A DNA stretch of 64,000 bases from Paracoccus sp. JM45 (GCF_003590715.1 NZ_QQVY01000001.1:310001-374000); one strand, 5' to 3'; counted from the stretch's first letter, positions 36,313 to 45,311 are shown. Numbers and translations: made by a program. Notes: generated by a model not told the origin, from the letters alone.

Positions 36313-37287
36313 TCAGCCGCGCAGGTCGTCGGGGATTTCGATCCCCTTTTCGTCAAAATATTTCACCGCGCCGGGGTGGAACGGCAGGAAGGTGTTCTTA
36401 TCGGCGTTTTCCGGCAGGGTTTCGGCGGATGTCGCATGAATCTGCATCATCGCCTCGTTATCCTCCATCACCAGCTTGGTGATTTCATAGGCAAGGCTTT
36501 CGGGCATATCCTGATGCGCGATGGCAAAGTTCCACATCGCGACCGTGCCGTGACCTTCGGGGAAGCCCTGATACATGCCGCCCGCGACTTCATATGCCGC
36601 GACCTCGGGCATGGCTTCCAGAATCTGGCTGCGCTGTTCTTCGGTGAAACCGAAGATGTTGACGTCGTTTTCAGCTGCGATCTGGGCGAAGGCCGAAATT
36701 GGCACGCCGGCGGCAAAGGAAAACGCGTCGATCAGGCCGTCCTTGACCTGACCCGTCGCGTCATTGGCCCCCGAATAGCTGATCGTCGCATCGACACCCA
36801 ACACCTCGAAGAAGCGCGGCCAATAGGTGGCAGCCGTGCCGCCCGCCGGACCGACCGACACGCGCTTGCCGGACATGTCGGTGACATCAGCCACGCCCGA
36901 GGATTTCAGCGCCACCGCCTCGAAGGGCGTCTGATACATCGGGAACAGGGCGCGCATGGACGAATGCTCGACGCCTGGTGCCAGTTCGCTGTTGCCGGTC
37001 CATGCCTCATATGCGGGGCCCATGGTGACCAAGCCAACCTGATGGTCGCCGGTTTCCACCAACGTGGCATTCTGGACCGGACCGCCCGTCACCTCGGCCG
37101 AGGCGTTGATGCCCAGACGCTGGGTGATCAATCCGGCCAGACCGGTGCCATAGATGAAATAGGTGCCGCCCTGACTGGCAGTGCCAAGCGTGATACTGGA
37201 CGGCCAGTCCGAACGGTCCTCTTGTGCGAAGGCGGGTGACAGGGACATGGCGGCAGTTGCCGCGATGGCGGCGGATAAGAAACGCAT
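36313..37287 (-). CDS. TAXI-type TRAP transporter substrate-binding protein
   Basis: A 324-residue periplasmic solute receptor. Signal peptide MRFLSAAIAATAAMSLSPAFA, then the TAXI fold with SSITLGTASQGGTYFIYGTGLAGLI near the start, SVGPAGGTAATYWPRFFEVLG and FSFAAGVPISAFAQIAAE. The ligand is unknown; other TAXI receptors bind glutamate or various organic acids. It is the first gene of the two-gene transporter and lies upstream of the fused permease. The 192-base gap to dctD holds a possible sigma-54-type promoter at 37356-37371. Confidence 0.92.
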   Translation of the reverse strand: MRFLSAAIAATAAMSLSPAFAQEDRSDWPSSITLGTASQGGTYFIYGTGLAGLITQRLGINASAEVTGGPVQNATLVETGDHQVGLVTMGPAYEAWTGNSELAPGVEHSSMRALFPMYQTPFEAVALKSSGVADVTDMSGKRVSVGPAGGTAATYWPRFFEVLGVDATISYSGANDATGQVKDGLIDAFSFAAGVPISAFAQIAAENDVNIFGFTEEQRSQILEAMPEVAAYEVAGGMYQGFPEGHGTVAMWNFAIAHQDMPESLAYEITKLVMEDNEAMMQIHATSAETLPENADKNTFLPFHPGAVKYFDEKGIEIPDDLRG

Positions 37288-37355
37288 CGAAATCCTCCCA
37301 GATTTAGCGAAGTGCCGGGGTGGTGGTCCCGCAGCCGGACGACGTACAGCCAGCT

Positions 37356-37371
37356 AGCGACAGCCATGCCG
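37356..37371 (-). promoter_or_regulatory. possible sigma-54-type promoter upstream of the TAXI gene
   Basis: On the minus strand CGGCATG-N4-TCGCT keeps the -24 GG and -12 GC with the right spacing of sigma-54 promoters (consensus TGGCACG-N4-TTGCW), 69 bases upstream of the TAXI ATG and beside a DctD-like regulator gene. Several consensus positions are lost, so this is a low-confidence call. Confidence 0.35.
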
Positions 37372-37479
37372 CCAATGCAATGCCGCTATGCGTTTACTGA
37401 TCAGGTTCTTGCTGCATACTGATGCCGGATGGGTAGAAATGGTAACATCGCGGGTCCGTGACGGGTGGATTTCCCCACA

Positions 37480-38823
37480 TCACCCTTCGGCATCAACGTA
37501 ATGCGTTTTGTCGATCCGGTATTTCTGCATCTTTTCGTATAGCGATTTTCGCGACAGGCCCAAAGCTTCATAGACCGGTTTCAACCGCCCGCCATGTGCG
37601 GCCAGCGTCGCGACAATGACATCGCGTTCGAACATCGCCACGCGATGGGCCAGACGCATTTGGTCGGGGCTGCGATCCTCGGCGGGTTGCAGGGCAATGC
37701 CAAGGGCGTGGCGGTCTGCAGCATTGCGCAATTCGCGGACATTTCCGGGCCACGGACGTTCGACAATTTCGGCCAGCATATTAGGGTCGATGGCCACGGG
37801 CGGGCGGCGGTGGCGGGCGGCAGCTTCCTGCACCAGCTTGATGAACAGCAGCTGGATATCCTCGCGCCGCGCCGACAGGGGCGGCACGTTCAGCGTGACG
37901 ACGTTCAGGCGATACAAAAGATCGGCGCGGAAACGCCCGCGCGCGACCTCATCGGCCAAGGGTTGGCGGGATGTGGCGATGAAACGCACATCCAGCACGC
38001 GGTCTTCGTTCGCGCCAAGTGGGGAGATCACGCGATCCTGCACCACCCGCAGCAACTTGCCCTGCACGTCCAAGGGCATAGAGCCGATCTCGTCCAACAG
38101 GATGGTGCCGCCACGGGCGTGTTCGAATTTTCCGTATCGCGGGCGCAGGGCACCGGGGAAAGCGCCAGCCTCGTGGCCGAACAGTTCGGATTCGATCAGC
38201 GACGCAGGCAGCGCGGCGCAATCAATGGCGATGAACGGCTTGCCCGCCCGCGGCGACAGGTCGTGCAGGGCGCGGGCGACAACCTCTTTGCCGACACCGG
38301 TTTCGCCTTCGATCAGCACGTCAGCCTCGGTCGGGCCGATGGTGCGAAGGCGGCGGCGCAGGTCGATCATGGCATTTGATCGCCCCACCAACCGCGTTTC
38401 AAGGTCGTCCACCTGCCCCGCCGCCGCCCGCAACACACGGTTTTCAAGCACAACGCGGCGATAGCCCATGGCGCGGGCGGCAATTTCTGCCAGTTGCGCC
38501 CCGTCAAAAGGCTTTTCAACGAAATCATAGGCGCCTTCACGCATCGCCCTGACGGCCAGCTGGATATCCCCATGCCCCGTCACCAGAATCACCGGAATAT
38601 CGGGGTCTATATCCCTGATACGGCGCATCAGGGTCATGCCATCCATGGCAGGCATGCGGATATCGGTGATGACGATGCCCGTGAACCCAAAGCCAAGACG
38701 GTCAAGGGCGGATTCGGCGTCGGGGACATCCTCGACCTGAAACCCTTCCAGATCCAGTGACTGGGCGGTGGACAGACGCATGTCGGCCTCGTCGTCGATC
38801 AACAGGATGCGGCCTGCGTTCAT
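37480..38823 (-). CDS. NtrC/DctD-family response regulator with GAFPGA loop
   Basis: A 447-residue regulator of the DctD type. Receiver domain (about 1-120) with phospho-acceptor Asp in IVITDIRMPAMDG; AAA+ domain (about 140-370) with Walker A GETGVGKEVVA, the ESELFGHEAGAFPGALRPRYGKFEHARGG region and Walker B ILLDEIG; then a Fis-type helix-turn-helix (LSRKSLYEKMQKYRI) at the end. The loop that normally reads GAFTGA and contacts sigma-54 is GAFPGA here. It is coupled (ATGA) to the upstream sensor gene. The likely target is the neighbouring TAXI-TRAP operon. Confidence 0.9.
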   Translation of the reverse strand: MNAGRILLIDDEADMRLSTAQSLDLEGFQVEDVPDAESALDRLGFGFTGIVITDIRMPAMDGMTLMRRIRDIDPDIPVILVTGHGDIQLAVRAMREGAYDFVEKPFDGAQLAEIAARAMGYRRVVLENRVLRAAAGQVDDLETRLVGRSNAMIDLRRRLRTIGPTEADVLIEGETGVGKEVVARALHDLSPRAGKPFIAIDCAALPASLIESELFGHEAGAFPGALRPRYGKFEHARGGTILLDEIGSMPLDVQGKLLRVVQDRVISPLGANEDRVLDVRFIATSRQPLADEVARGRFRADLLYRLNVVTLNVPPLSARREDIQLLFIKLVQEAAARHRRPPVAIDPNMLAEIVERPWPGNVRELRNAADRHALGIALQPAEDRSPDQMRLAHRVAMFERDVIVATLAAHGGRLKPVYEALGLSRKSLYEKMQKYRIDKTHYVDAEG

Positions 38824-40649
38824 GTCTTCCCCGATGTAATGCGCGGCAGGTCGATCACAAAAGATGCGCCCTGCCCGTTCTGGACCAGCCGCAATTCGCC
38901 GCCGAAATCCTTGATGATATTAAACGAGATCGACAGCCCCAAGCCAAGCCCGCTGCCAACACCTTTGGTGGAAAAGAACGGGTCGAAGACGCGATCATCC
39001 AGTCCTTCGGCCACGCCCGGACCATTGTCGCTGACCGTCAGGATCACGCGGTCGGCGGTGGCGTGGCCAGTGATGTCGATGCGGGGATCATCGCACCCCT
39101 CCAGCGCATCCAGCGCGTTCGACAGCAGGTTAACAACCACCTGCTGAAACCGCAGCGGCCCCGCCATAACCAACAAAGGTGCATCACCCAGATCAACGCT
39201 CATCGTCACCGCCCGATTGCCAATGCGCCATGCGATCACCTCGAATGCGTCATGCATGACATCGTGCAGATCAACCTGACGCAACTGGGCGTTCGGCTTG
39301 CGGGCAAAGTTTCGCAGAGTGCGGCCAATTTCGGTCATCCGGTCGGTCAGCGACAGAATGCGCGCCAAATTGGCGCGCGTGTCATCGGGGCGGTCGCGGT
39401 CCAGATAGGTCACGGCATTGGCGGCAAAGTTACGCACCGCCCCCAGCGGCTGGTTCAATTCATGCGACAGGGCCGCCGACATCTGCCCAAGCGCCGCCAG
39501 TTTGGCCGATTGGACCAGATGACGTTGGGTGCGGCGCAATTCATCCTCGGTTGCGCGGCGTTCGGTGATCTCGGCGGTCAGGCGGTCGTTCAATTGGGCC
39601 AGTTCGCGGGTGCGGGCATCGACGCGCCCCTCCAGCTGGGCCTGCGCTTCGGCCTGAATGGACAGGCGTTCACGCAGACGGGCGCGGCGTTGCATCCAAG
39701 CCATCAGCCCCGCCAGAACCGCCCCGACAATCAATAGCGCCGCCACCGTCCCCTGCAACGCCTGTTGGCGCGCAGGCGCGGTGTCCAGCAGAACCTGAAC
39801 CCGCCAGCCCGCCTCGGGCATGGTTTCCGAAACCGAAACGAATTCACGCCGGTCATGGCCGCTGTCCAGCCGCAACATCTGATGCCCCGCCACACGCCCC
39901 GCGCGTTCCAAGGGCAACATGGCCAAGGGTTCATCATGATAACGGCGGGTGGCCGCGATTCTTGCGCGGGCCGCGGTGCCTAAGGGACCAAGCGACCGGA
40001 ATTGCCAATCACGGCGGCTGGCCAGAAAGACGATGCCCTCGCTGTCGGTCACGATCATCTCGTATTCGGCGGCGCGCCAGCTGTCCTCGATGGCATCGAC
40101 ATCGACCTTCAGCGCCAGCACCCCAAGGATACGCCCACGATCCCGCACCGCTGCGCCGAAATAATACCCCCGCTTGCCCGAAGTGGTGCCAAGCGCAAAG
40201 AACCGACCCTGTCCGCCCGCCATTGCCTGTGTGAAATAGGGCCGGTATGCGAACCCCTGCCCGATAAAGCTGAGGTCTTGGTCAAAGTTGCTGGCTGCCA
40301 CCGTCATGCCATCCGCGGTCATGATATAGGCATCCGACAGTCCCATCATCCGCGTCACATGCCGCAGATAAAGGTTGGCAGCGGCAATATCGACGCGGCT
40401 GGCATCGGGGCGCAAGGCATCGGACAGGACCGGCGCGCGCGACATCAGATCCGGCAGGCGTTCATAGCGCGCCAATTCGCCGCGCAGGCCCGATACCGCC
40501 AGCCGCAGGATGTTTTCACCCTGCGGGATCGTCGCCCTGATATGCCGCGCGGCCAGCCAGCTGCCGCCTTGCGCCAACAGCACCCACGCAAGCACCAATG
40601 CCAGACCAAGCGCGGCCAGCCTGCGACTGCTTTTGACCGCCTGCATCAT
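38820..40649 (-). CDS. DctB-like sensor histidine kinase
   Basis: A 609-residue membrane sensor with the DctB layout: N-terminal helix (ALGLALVLAWVLLA), a ~270-residue periplasmic region of Cache type containing RAPVLSDALRPD and YIMTADGMTVAASN, a second helix (VAALLIVGAVLAGLMAW), a coiled stretch, the phospho-His in LSHELNQPLGAVRNFA, and the ATPase domain with NLLSNALDAL, DNGPGVAEG and GVGSGLGLGLSI. It probably detects a C4-dicarboxylate or other small acid. The start is the ATG with AGGGGA upstream. Its stop overlaps the regulator ATG (ATGA). Confidence 0.9.
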   Translation of the reverse strand: MMQAVKSSRRLAALGLALVLAWVLLAQGGSWLAARHIRATIPQGENILRLAVSGLRGELARYERLPDLMSRAPVLSDALRPDASRVDIAAANLYLRHVTRMMGLSDAYIMTADGMTVAASNFDQDLSFIGQGFAYRPYFTQAMAGGQGRFFALGTTSGKRGYYFGAAVRDRGRILGVLALKVDVDAIEDSWRAAEYEMIVTDSEGIVFLASRRDWQFRSLGPLGTAARARIAATRRYHDEPLAMLPLERAGRVAGHQMLRLDSGHDRREFVSVSETMPEAGWRVQVLLDTAPARQQALQGTVAALLIVGAVLAGLMAWMQRRARLRERLSIQAEAQAQLEGRVDARTRELAQLNDRLTAEITERRATEDELRRTQRHLVQSAKLAALGQMSAALSHELNQPLGAVRNFAANAVTYLDRDRPDDTRANLARILSLTDRMTEIGRTLRNFARKPNAQLRQVDLHDVMHDAFEVIAWRIGNRAVTMSVDLGDAPLLVMAGPLRFQQVVVNLLSNALDALEGCDDPRIDITGHATADRVILTVSDNGPGVAEGLDDRVFDPFFSTKGVGSGLGLGLSISFNIIKDFGGELRLVQNGQGASFVIDLPRITSGKT

Positions 40650-40763
40650 ATTCCCCTGTTTCGTCTGCATATCTTCGGGGGTCAGGACGCCACAGGCAAC
40701 CCGTGGTCTTGTCACAGCCTGCCGTGCGTGGAAGACCAGACGGATATAGCAAAGGCCACAACC

Positions 40764-41396
40764 ATGACCCGGACAACCACCCTGCCCCAACTGCTGGACC
40801 GTTTGTCGGTCATGGCGCAATCGGACGAACGCCAACTGGTGGCACTGGCAGGACCACCGGGGGCGGGCAAAAGCCATGTTTCAGACGCATTGGCCCAAGG
40901 GCTGGCACAGACTGCAGCGGGGCGGGCAGCGGTTCTGCCGATGGACGGCTTCCATCTGGATGACGGCCTGCTGTCTGCGCGTGGCGACCTGCCCCGCAAA
41001 GGCGCGCCGCATACCTTCGATCTGGACGGGTTTGCTGTAATGCTGGACCGGCTGGCCGCCGATGATGGTCGTAATGTGTTGGCGCCCGTGTTTGACCGCA
41101 ATCTGGAGATTTCACGCGCAGGGGCACGTGAGATTGCCCCGAGCACCCGCCTGATCGTGGTCGAGGGGAATTATCTGTTGCTGGATCGCCCCGGCTGGTG
41201 TGATCTGGGACGGCACTTCGCGCTGACGGTGTTTTTGCAGGTGCCCCAAGCGGTTCTGCAACGGCGTCTCATGGCGCGTTGGCGCAATCTGCCACGCGAT
41301 CAGGCGAAGACCAAGTTAGAGGCGAACGACCTGCCCAATATGCGTCTGGTCTGCGAAGCGAGCCGCCCCGCAGACCTTGTGCTGGATAACGCCTAG
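40764..41396 (+). CDS. P-loop sugar/nucleoside kinase-like protein (uridine kinase/PanK-type fold)
   Basis: A 210-residue ATP-binding kinase-type protein. Walker A is VALAGPPGAGKSHV, the substrate-binding block is VLPMDGFHLDDGLL, followed by RKGAPHTFDLDGF and VVEGNYLLL. The FHLDD and LRKGAPHTFD motifs are typical of the family that includes fructose transport-linked kinase FrcK and other nucleoside/nucleotide kinase-like proteins of alphaproteobacteria; the substrate is not known. The start is the ATG at MTRTTTLPQLL. It faces divergently from the sensor gene and its stop overlaps a convergent permease stop in a shared CTAG. Confidence 0.8.
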   Translation: MTRTTTLPQLLDRLSVMAQSDERQLVALAGPPGAGKSHVSDALAQGLAQTAAGRAAVLPMDGFHLDDGLLSARGDLPRKGAPHTFDLDGFAVMLDRLAADDGRNVLAPVFDRNLEISRAGAREIAPSTRLIVVEGNYLLLDRPGWCDLGRHFALTVFLQVPQAVLQRRLMARWRNLPRDQAKTKLEANDLPNMRLVCEASRPADLVLDNA

Positions 41397-42196
41397 GGCA
41401 ACTTGCGCGCGGCCTGACGGCGGCGCGCGACTTCATAAGCAATTGCGCCGATGACCGTGGCGACGATGATGACCAAGGCCAGCGCGTTGACCGCAGGGGT
41501 CAGGCCGGTCCTGACCTTGGTGGCAATGAACACCGTCAAAGGCGTTTCGAACCCGCGCACGAACAGGGTGGTGTTATAATTTTCCACCGATTGCAGGATC
41601 GCCAAGCCACCCGATGCCAATAACGCAGGTTTCAGGAAAGGCATCAGCACGCGGCGGAACACCATCATGCGGGATGCGCCAAGACCCAAAGCGGCTTCCT
41701 CTTGTGTGCGGTCAAAGCGCTGCAGACGGGCCATGACCATCAGCATGACATAGCAGATGATATAGGTCGATTGCGCCAGAACGATCAGGAAAATCCCGCC
41801 GCCGACACCCATCTGCCGCCACAGGATCAGGGTCGAGATGCCGATCACCACCCCCGGCGTCAACAGCGGCGAGACCATCAACCCATAGGCAAAGCTGCGC
41901 GCCCGTGCATGCAGCGATGTCAGCACCAGCGCCGCCGCCGTGCCGATCGGCACCACCACAACAACCACGCAAATGGCGACCAGAACCGATGTCCACAACG
42001 ACTGCCACATCGCGGCATCCGCCCACATCGCCTTGAACCACTGCAGCGTGGTTCGCTGCCACGGGATTACCGTCGGAAAGCGGCTTTCGTTAAAGGCGGC
42101 GGCCCCCATGATAATCAACGGCGCAAACAGATACAGCGTGAAGATGGCCAGATACATGACGAAGACGGCGCGAAAGATTTTATTGGCGCCGGTCAT
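41393..42196 (-). CDS. ABC transporter permease, PotC-type
   Basis: A 267-residue inner-membrane permease with about six helices. The cytoplasmic EAA loop reads EEAALGLGASRMMVFRRVLMPFLKPALL, typical of binding-protein-dependent permeases of the spermidine/putrescine (PotBC) group. The ATG at MTGANKIFRA overlaps the stop of the partner permease by four bases (ATGA). Last gene of a four-gene operon. Likely substrate is a polyamine or similar cation, inferred from the family only. Confidence 0.9.
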   Translation of the reverse strand: MTGANKIFRAVFVMYLAIFTLYLFAPLIIMGAAAFNESRFPTVIPWQRTTLQWFKAMWADAAMWQSLWTSVLVAICVVVVVVPIGTAAALVLTSLHARARSFAYGLMVSPLLTPGVVIGISTLILWRQMGVGGGIFLIVLAQSTYIICYVMLMVMARLQRFDRTQEEAALGLGASRMMVFRRVLMPFLKPALLASGGLAILQSVENYNTTLFVRGFETPLTVFIATKVRTGLTPAVNALALVIIVATVIGAIAYEVARRRQAARKLP

Positions 42197-43074
42197 TTCG
42201 CAACATCCGCCAGATTGACCCGCGCAATACGCAGTGTGACCAGAACAATCGCCAGACACAGGACCAGCAGCACCAGCGCATAGGCGGCACCACGGTTCCA
42301 ATCACCGCCTTCGAAGAACCAGTTATAGATGATCTCGGTGAACCAGCGGCTGCCCGGTGATCCCAACAGGGACGGCGCGACATAAGACCCCGCCGCCAGC
42401 ATAAAGGTAAAGACAAAACCCGTCGCAATCCCCGCCTTGGCATGGGGGATGACAACGCGGGTGTGGGTTTTCCAGCGGGACGCGCCCAGATCACGCGATG
42501 CCTCCAGCTGGGACCGGTCAAGGCTTTCAATAGCGTTGAAAATCGGCAGCAGCATGAACAGAATATAGGCATAGACCATCGCGGCCAGCACGCCGCCATC
42601 ACCCTGCCAGCGGATTGGTGCGTCGGTTATGCCCATCCCCATCAGCACGCTGTTCAACGGCCCGCGATAGGCCAGCAGGATAAACCATGCCAAGGTCCGC
42701 AGAACCTCATTGATGAAAAACGGGATGATGATCAGCAGCATCGCAATCGCCAATTGGCCGGTCGTGGCGCGCTGGGCCATCCAGAACGCGATGGGATAGC
42801 AGACAAGAAACGTCACCAACGCCACCAAAGCACTGGCCCAGATGGTTTTAAAGAAAATGACGCGATGCACGCTTTCGGTCGCCAGATAGGTGATATTGGC
42901 CAACGAATAGGTATCATCCGGCCCGCCCAGCGCCGCAGGTGGCAAATTGGGGCGCAGGGCATAGTCGATCATCATCAGGTTCGGGGCCAGCACCATCCCC
43001 GCCAGCCACAGCATGACCAGAGTCAGGAAGACCGTCGAAAGCCCCGTGCCAAAGCGGTTGAACAGATCACCCAT
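42193..43074 (-). CDS. ABC transporter permease, PotB-type
   Basis: A 293-residue permease with about six helices and the EAA loop LEASRDLGASRWKTHTRVVIPHAKAG. It forms a heterodimer with the PotC-type partner. The start is the ATG at MGDLFNRFG; the much longer open frame upstream is the overlap with the ATPase gene and has no membrane-protein character. It overlaps that gene by eight bases. Confidence 0.9.
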   Translation of the reverse strand: MGDLFNRFGTGLSTVFLTLVMLWLAGMVLAPNLMMIDYALRPNLPPAALGGPDDTYSLANITYLATESVHRVIFFKTIWASALVALVTFLVCYPIAFWMAQRATTGQLAIAMLLIIIPFFINEVLRTLAWFILLAYRGPLNSVLMGMGITDAPIRWQGDGGVLAAMVYAYILFMLLPIFNAIESLDRSQLEASRDLGASRWKTHTRVVIPHAKAGIATGFVFTFMLAAGSYVAPSLLGSPGSRWFTEIIYNWFFEGGDWNRGAAYALVLLVLCLAIVLVTLRIARVNLADVAK

Positions 43075-44134
43075 CGGCCAACACCACCGCATGTTCTGTT
43101 GCAAAGCTGAAACTGGCGCGGGTACCGGGTTCGGGGGCCTCGGCCAGACGGGTGCTGGGAATGGATGCGGCAAGGGCTGCGCCATCGTCGAACTGGCCGT
43201 GGACCAACGCGAATGACCCTTCGAAATCAACGCGCTGGATTTGCGCGGACAGGGTATTGGCGGCGGTAACGGTCGGAGTAAGGGCCTCGGGGCGGATATA
43301 GATGGTGCCTTGGGTACCCGTTGCAGCACCGTGACCCGCGCGACCATGCAGCACGCCCAGCGCGGTTTCGATAGTGGCGATACCGTCCTGCACCTGCGTG
43401 ATGGTACCCGACAACGCGTTTGTTTCACCTACAAAGCGGGCAACAAAAGGCGTGGCGGGGTTGTCATATAACTGACGGGGCGTTTCGACCTGTTGCAAAA
43501 CACCATTGCTCATCACGGCGACGCGGTCGGACATGGCAAGGGCTTCGGACTGGTCATGGGTGATATAGATAAACGTCACGCCGGTGCGCTTTTGCAAATC
43601 ACGCAGCTCGGCGCGCATATGCTGGCGCAGCTTCAGATCCAGCGCCGACAGCGGTTCGTCCAGCAGCAGCACACTGGGTTCAACGGCCAAGGCACGCGCA
43701 ATGGCAACGCGCTGGCGTTGGCCACCCGACAATTCACCAGGCATCCGGTCGCCGTAGCCGTCCAGCGCGATCAGCTGCAGCAGGTCTTCGGCTTTCTTGC
43801 GACGTTCGGCGCGGGGCATACCGCGCGCTTCAAGCCCGAAGGCGATATTTTCCCAGACGGTCATCAACGGAAACAGCGCCAGCGACTGGAAGATCATGGC
43901 CGTCGGGCGTTTGTCGGGACCAAGCCCCACCATATCGCGGTCGCCAATCAGCACGCGGCCATCGGTCGGCTGGATAAACCCCGCGATCATTCGCAGAATC
44001 GTCGTCTTGCCGCATCCCGACGGGCCAAGGATGGAAAAAAATTCACCCGCTTGCACCTTGAAGGATACGTCACTGACGGCGCGGGTGGTGCCAAAGGTCA
44101 TGCCGATGTCGGCCAGTTCAACGGAATGGGACAT
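43067..44134 (-). CDS. ABC transporter ATP-binding protein, PotA-type
   Basis: A 355-residue ATPase with Walker A GPSGCGKTTILRMIAG, Q-loop AMIFQSLALFP, signature LSGGQRQRVAIARALAVEPSVLLLDEPLSALD, H-loop YITHDQSEALAMSD and a C-terminal TOBE-like regulatory domain (about 240-350), as in PotA/MalK-type proteins. AGGAGACACG lies before the ATG at MSHSVELADI. It follows the binding-protein gene by 52 bases containing a hairpin. Confidence 0.94.
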   Translation of the reverse strand: MSHSVELADIGMTFGTTRAVSDVSFKVQAGEFFSILGPSGCGKTTILRMIAGFIQPTDGRVLIGDRDMVGLGPDKRPTAMIFQSLALFPLMTVWENIAFGLEARGMPRAERRKKAEDLLQLIALDGYGDRMPGELSGGQRQRVAIARALAVEPSVLLLDEPLSALDLKLRQHMRAELRDLQKRTGVTFIYITHDQSEALAMSDRVAVMSNGVLQQVETPRQLYDNPATPFVARFVGETNALSGTITQVQDGIATIETALGVLHGRAGHGAATGTQGTIYIRPEALTPTVTAANTLSAQIQRVDFEGSFALVHGQFDDGAALAASIPSTRLAEAPEPGTRASFSFATEHAVVLADG

Positions 44135-44153
44135 CGTGTCTCCTGTTATGGTG

Positions 44154-44178
44154 GCGGGCAGAGGCGTCCCCTGCCCGC
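44154..44178 (-). other. intercistronic hairpin between binding-protein and ABC ATPase genes
   Basis: A perfect 8-bp stem (GCGGGCAG/CTGCCCGC) with a 9-base loop lies in the 52-base gap; no T-run in the minus-strand direction. It may protect the 3' end of the binding-protein message. Confidence 0.45.
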
Positions 44179-44186
44179 GTCTTTTG

Positions 44187-45311
44187 TCATGCCGACAGGA
44201 AACGGTCCTGATATTCATTGCGCTTGGTGACGTACCAGCTTTCCTGAATGGGCCACCACCACAGCTTTTCAAGCGCATCCCCCGGATAGGCGGCGGCAAA
44301 GAATGCCTTTGCTTCATCCGAGATCAGCTGGTCGGACCCGACAGCCGTCGAATTGATCGATGTAGCGTTGGTATACATCGCGCCCGCTTCGGGTGTCAGG
44401 AACCAGTTGATGAACGCATAGGCCGCATCAAGATTTTCGGCGTTCTTGGGGATCGACAGACCCTCCATCCATGCCAATGCACCTTCTTTGGGGGCAATAA
44501 AGCCAATGGGCAGACCTTCGCGGGCCAAGGTGGCGGCGGTCGAATCCCACGTCTGGCCAATAGCGGCACCATTGACGCGGAATGCGCCCTGGGCCTCGTT
44601 CTCGTTCGTCCAGAACTGGATGATATTGGCTTTTCGCGCCACAGCTTCGGCCAGAATCACATCAAAGATTTCGGTCTGGGCTTCGGGGGTCTTGAAAGCA
44701 TCCAGCAACGGACGCGGCAGTTTGCCTTCGGCCTCCAGCCACAGACCAAGACCGATAAGTGACGAATGGCCCCGAACGGTAGCTTTGCCTTCGGCAGCGG
44801 CCCCCCAAATATTGCCATAGGACGCGCTGCCATATTCCAGCGGCATCTGGTCGGTATCAAAGGCAATCGCCTCGGTGCCCCAATCGGTCGGGACCTGATA
44901 ACGTGCGCCATCCACGACAGCGCCCAAAGTGACCGAGTTTTCCCAAGCGCTTGGCAGCACCTGATCGACCTTGATACGCGATTCGTCGATGGGCTGGACC
45001 AGATCATACTCAACATAGTTCGGAACACGGTCGACGGTCGGCCAGATCAGGTCGAACCCGCCGCCGTTATTGGCGCGCAACTGGTTCAGCAATTCATCAT
45101 TGGTGCCATAGGGGGTATAGTTCGGCGTGATACCGGTTGAATCCTTGAACGCCTTCAGGATGTCATCGTTCAGATAGCCTGCCCATGCGAAGATATTCAC
45201 AGTTCCATTGCCCTGCGCCATGGCGCTGCGGGTCAGGAAGGGGGCCGCAAGTGCCACACCTACGGTGGCAGCAGCACCGCGCAGAATTCCGCGTCTGTCG
45301 ATCCGTGTCAT
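44187..45311 (-). CDS. ABC transporter substrate-binding protein, PotD/F-type
   Basis: A 374-residue periplasmic receptor of the spermidine/putrescine-binding group: VNIFAWAGYLNDDILKAF near the mature N-terminus, then YGTNDELLNQL, FDLIWPTVDRVPNYVEYDLVQPID, and a conserved YQVPTDWGTEAIAFDTD block. The N-terminus has a twin-arginine-like motif DRRGILRGAA before the hydrophobic stretch and AMA cleavage site, so export by the Tat pathway is likely. The ATG at MTRIDRR has AGAGGA upstream. First gene of the operon, so its level can exceed that of the transporter. Ligand not provable from sequence. Confidence 0.9.
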   Translation of the reverse strand: MTRIDRRGILRGAAATVGVALAAPFLTRSAMAQGNGTVNIFAWAGYLNDDILKAFKDSTGITPNYTPYGTNDELLNQLRANNGGGFDLIWPTVDRVPNYVEYDLVQPIDESRIKVDQVLPSAWENSVTLGAVVDGARYQVPTDWGTEAIAFDTDQMPLEYGSASYGNIWGAAAEGKATVRGHSSLIGLGLWLEAEGKLPRPLLDAFKTPEAQTEIFDVILAEAVARKANIIQFWTNENEAQGAFRVNGAAIGQTWDSTAATLAREGLPIGFIAPKEGALAWMEGLSIPKNAENLDAAYAFINWFLTPEAGAMYTNATSINSTAVGSDQLISDEAKAFFAAAYPGDALEKLWWWPIQESWYVTKRNEYQDRFLSA

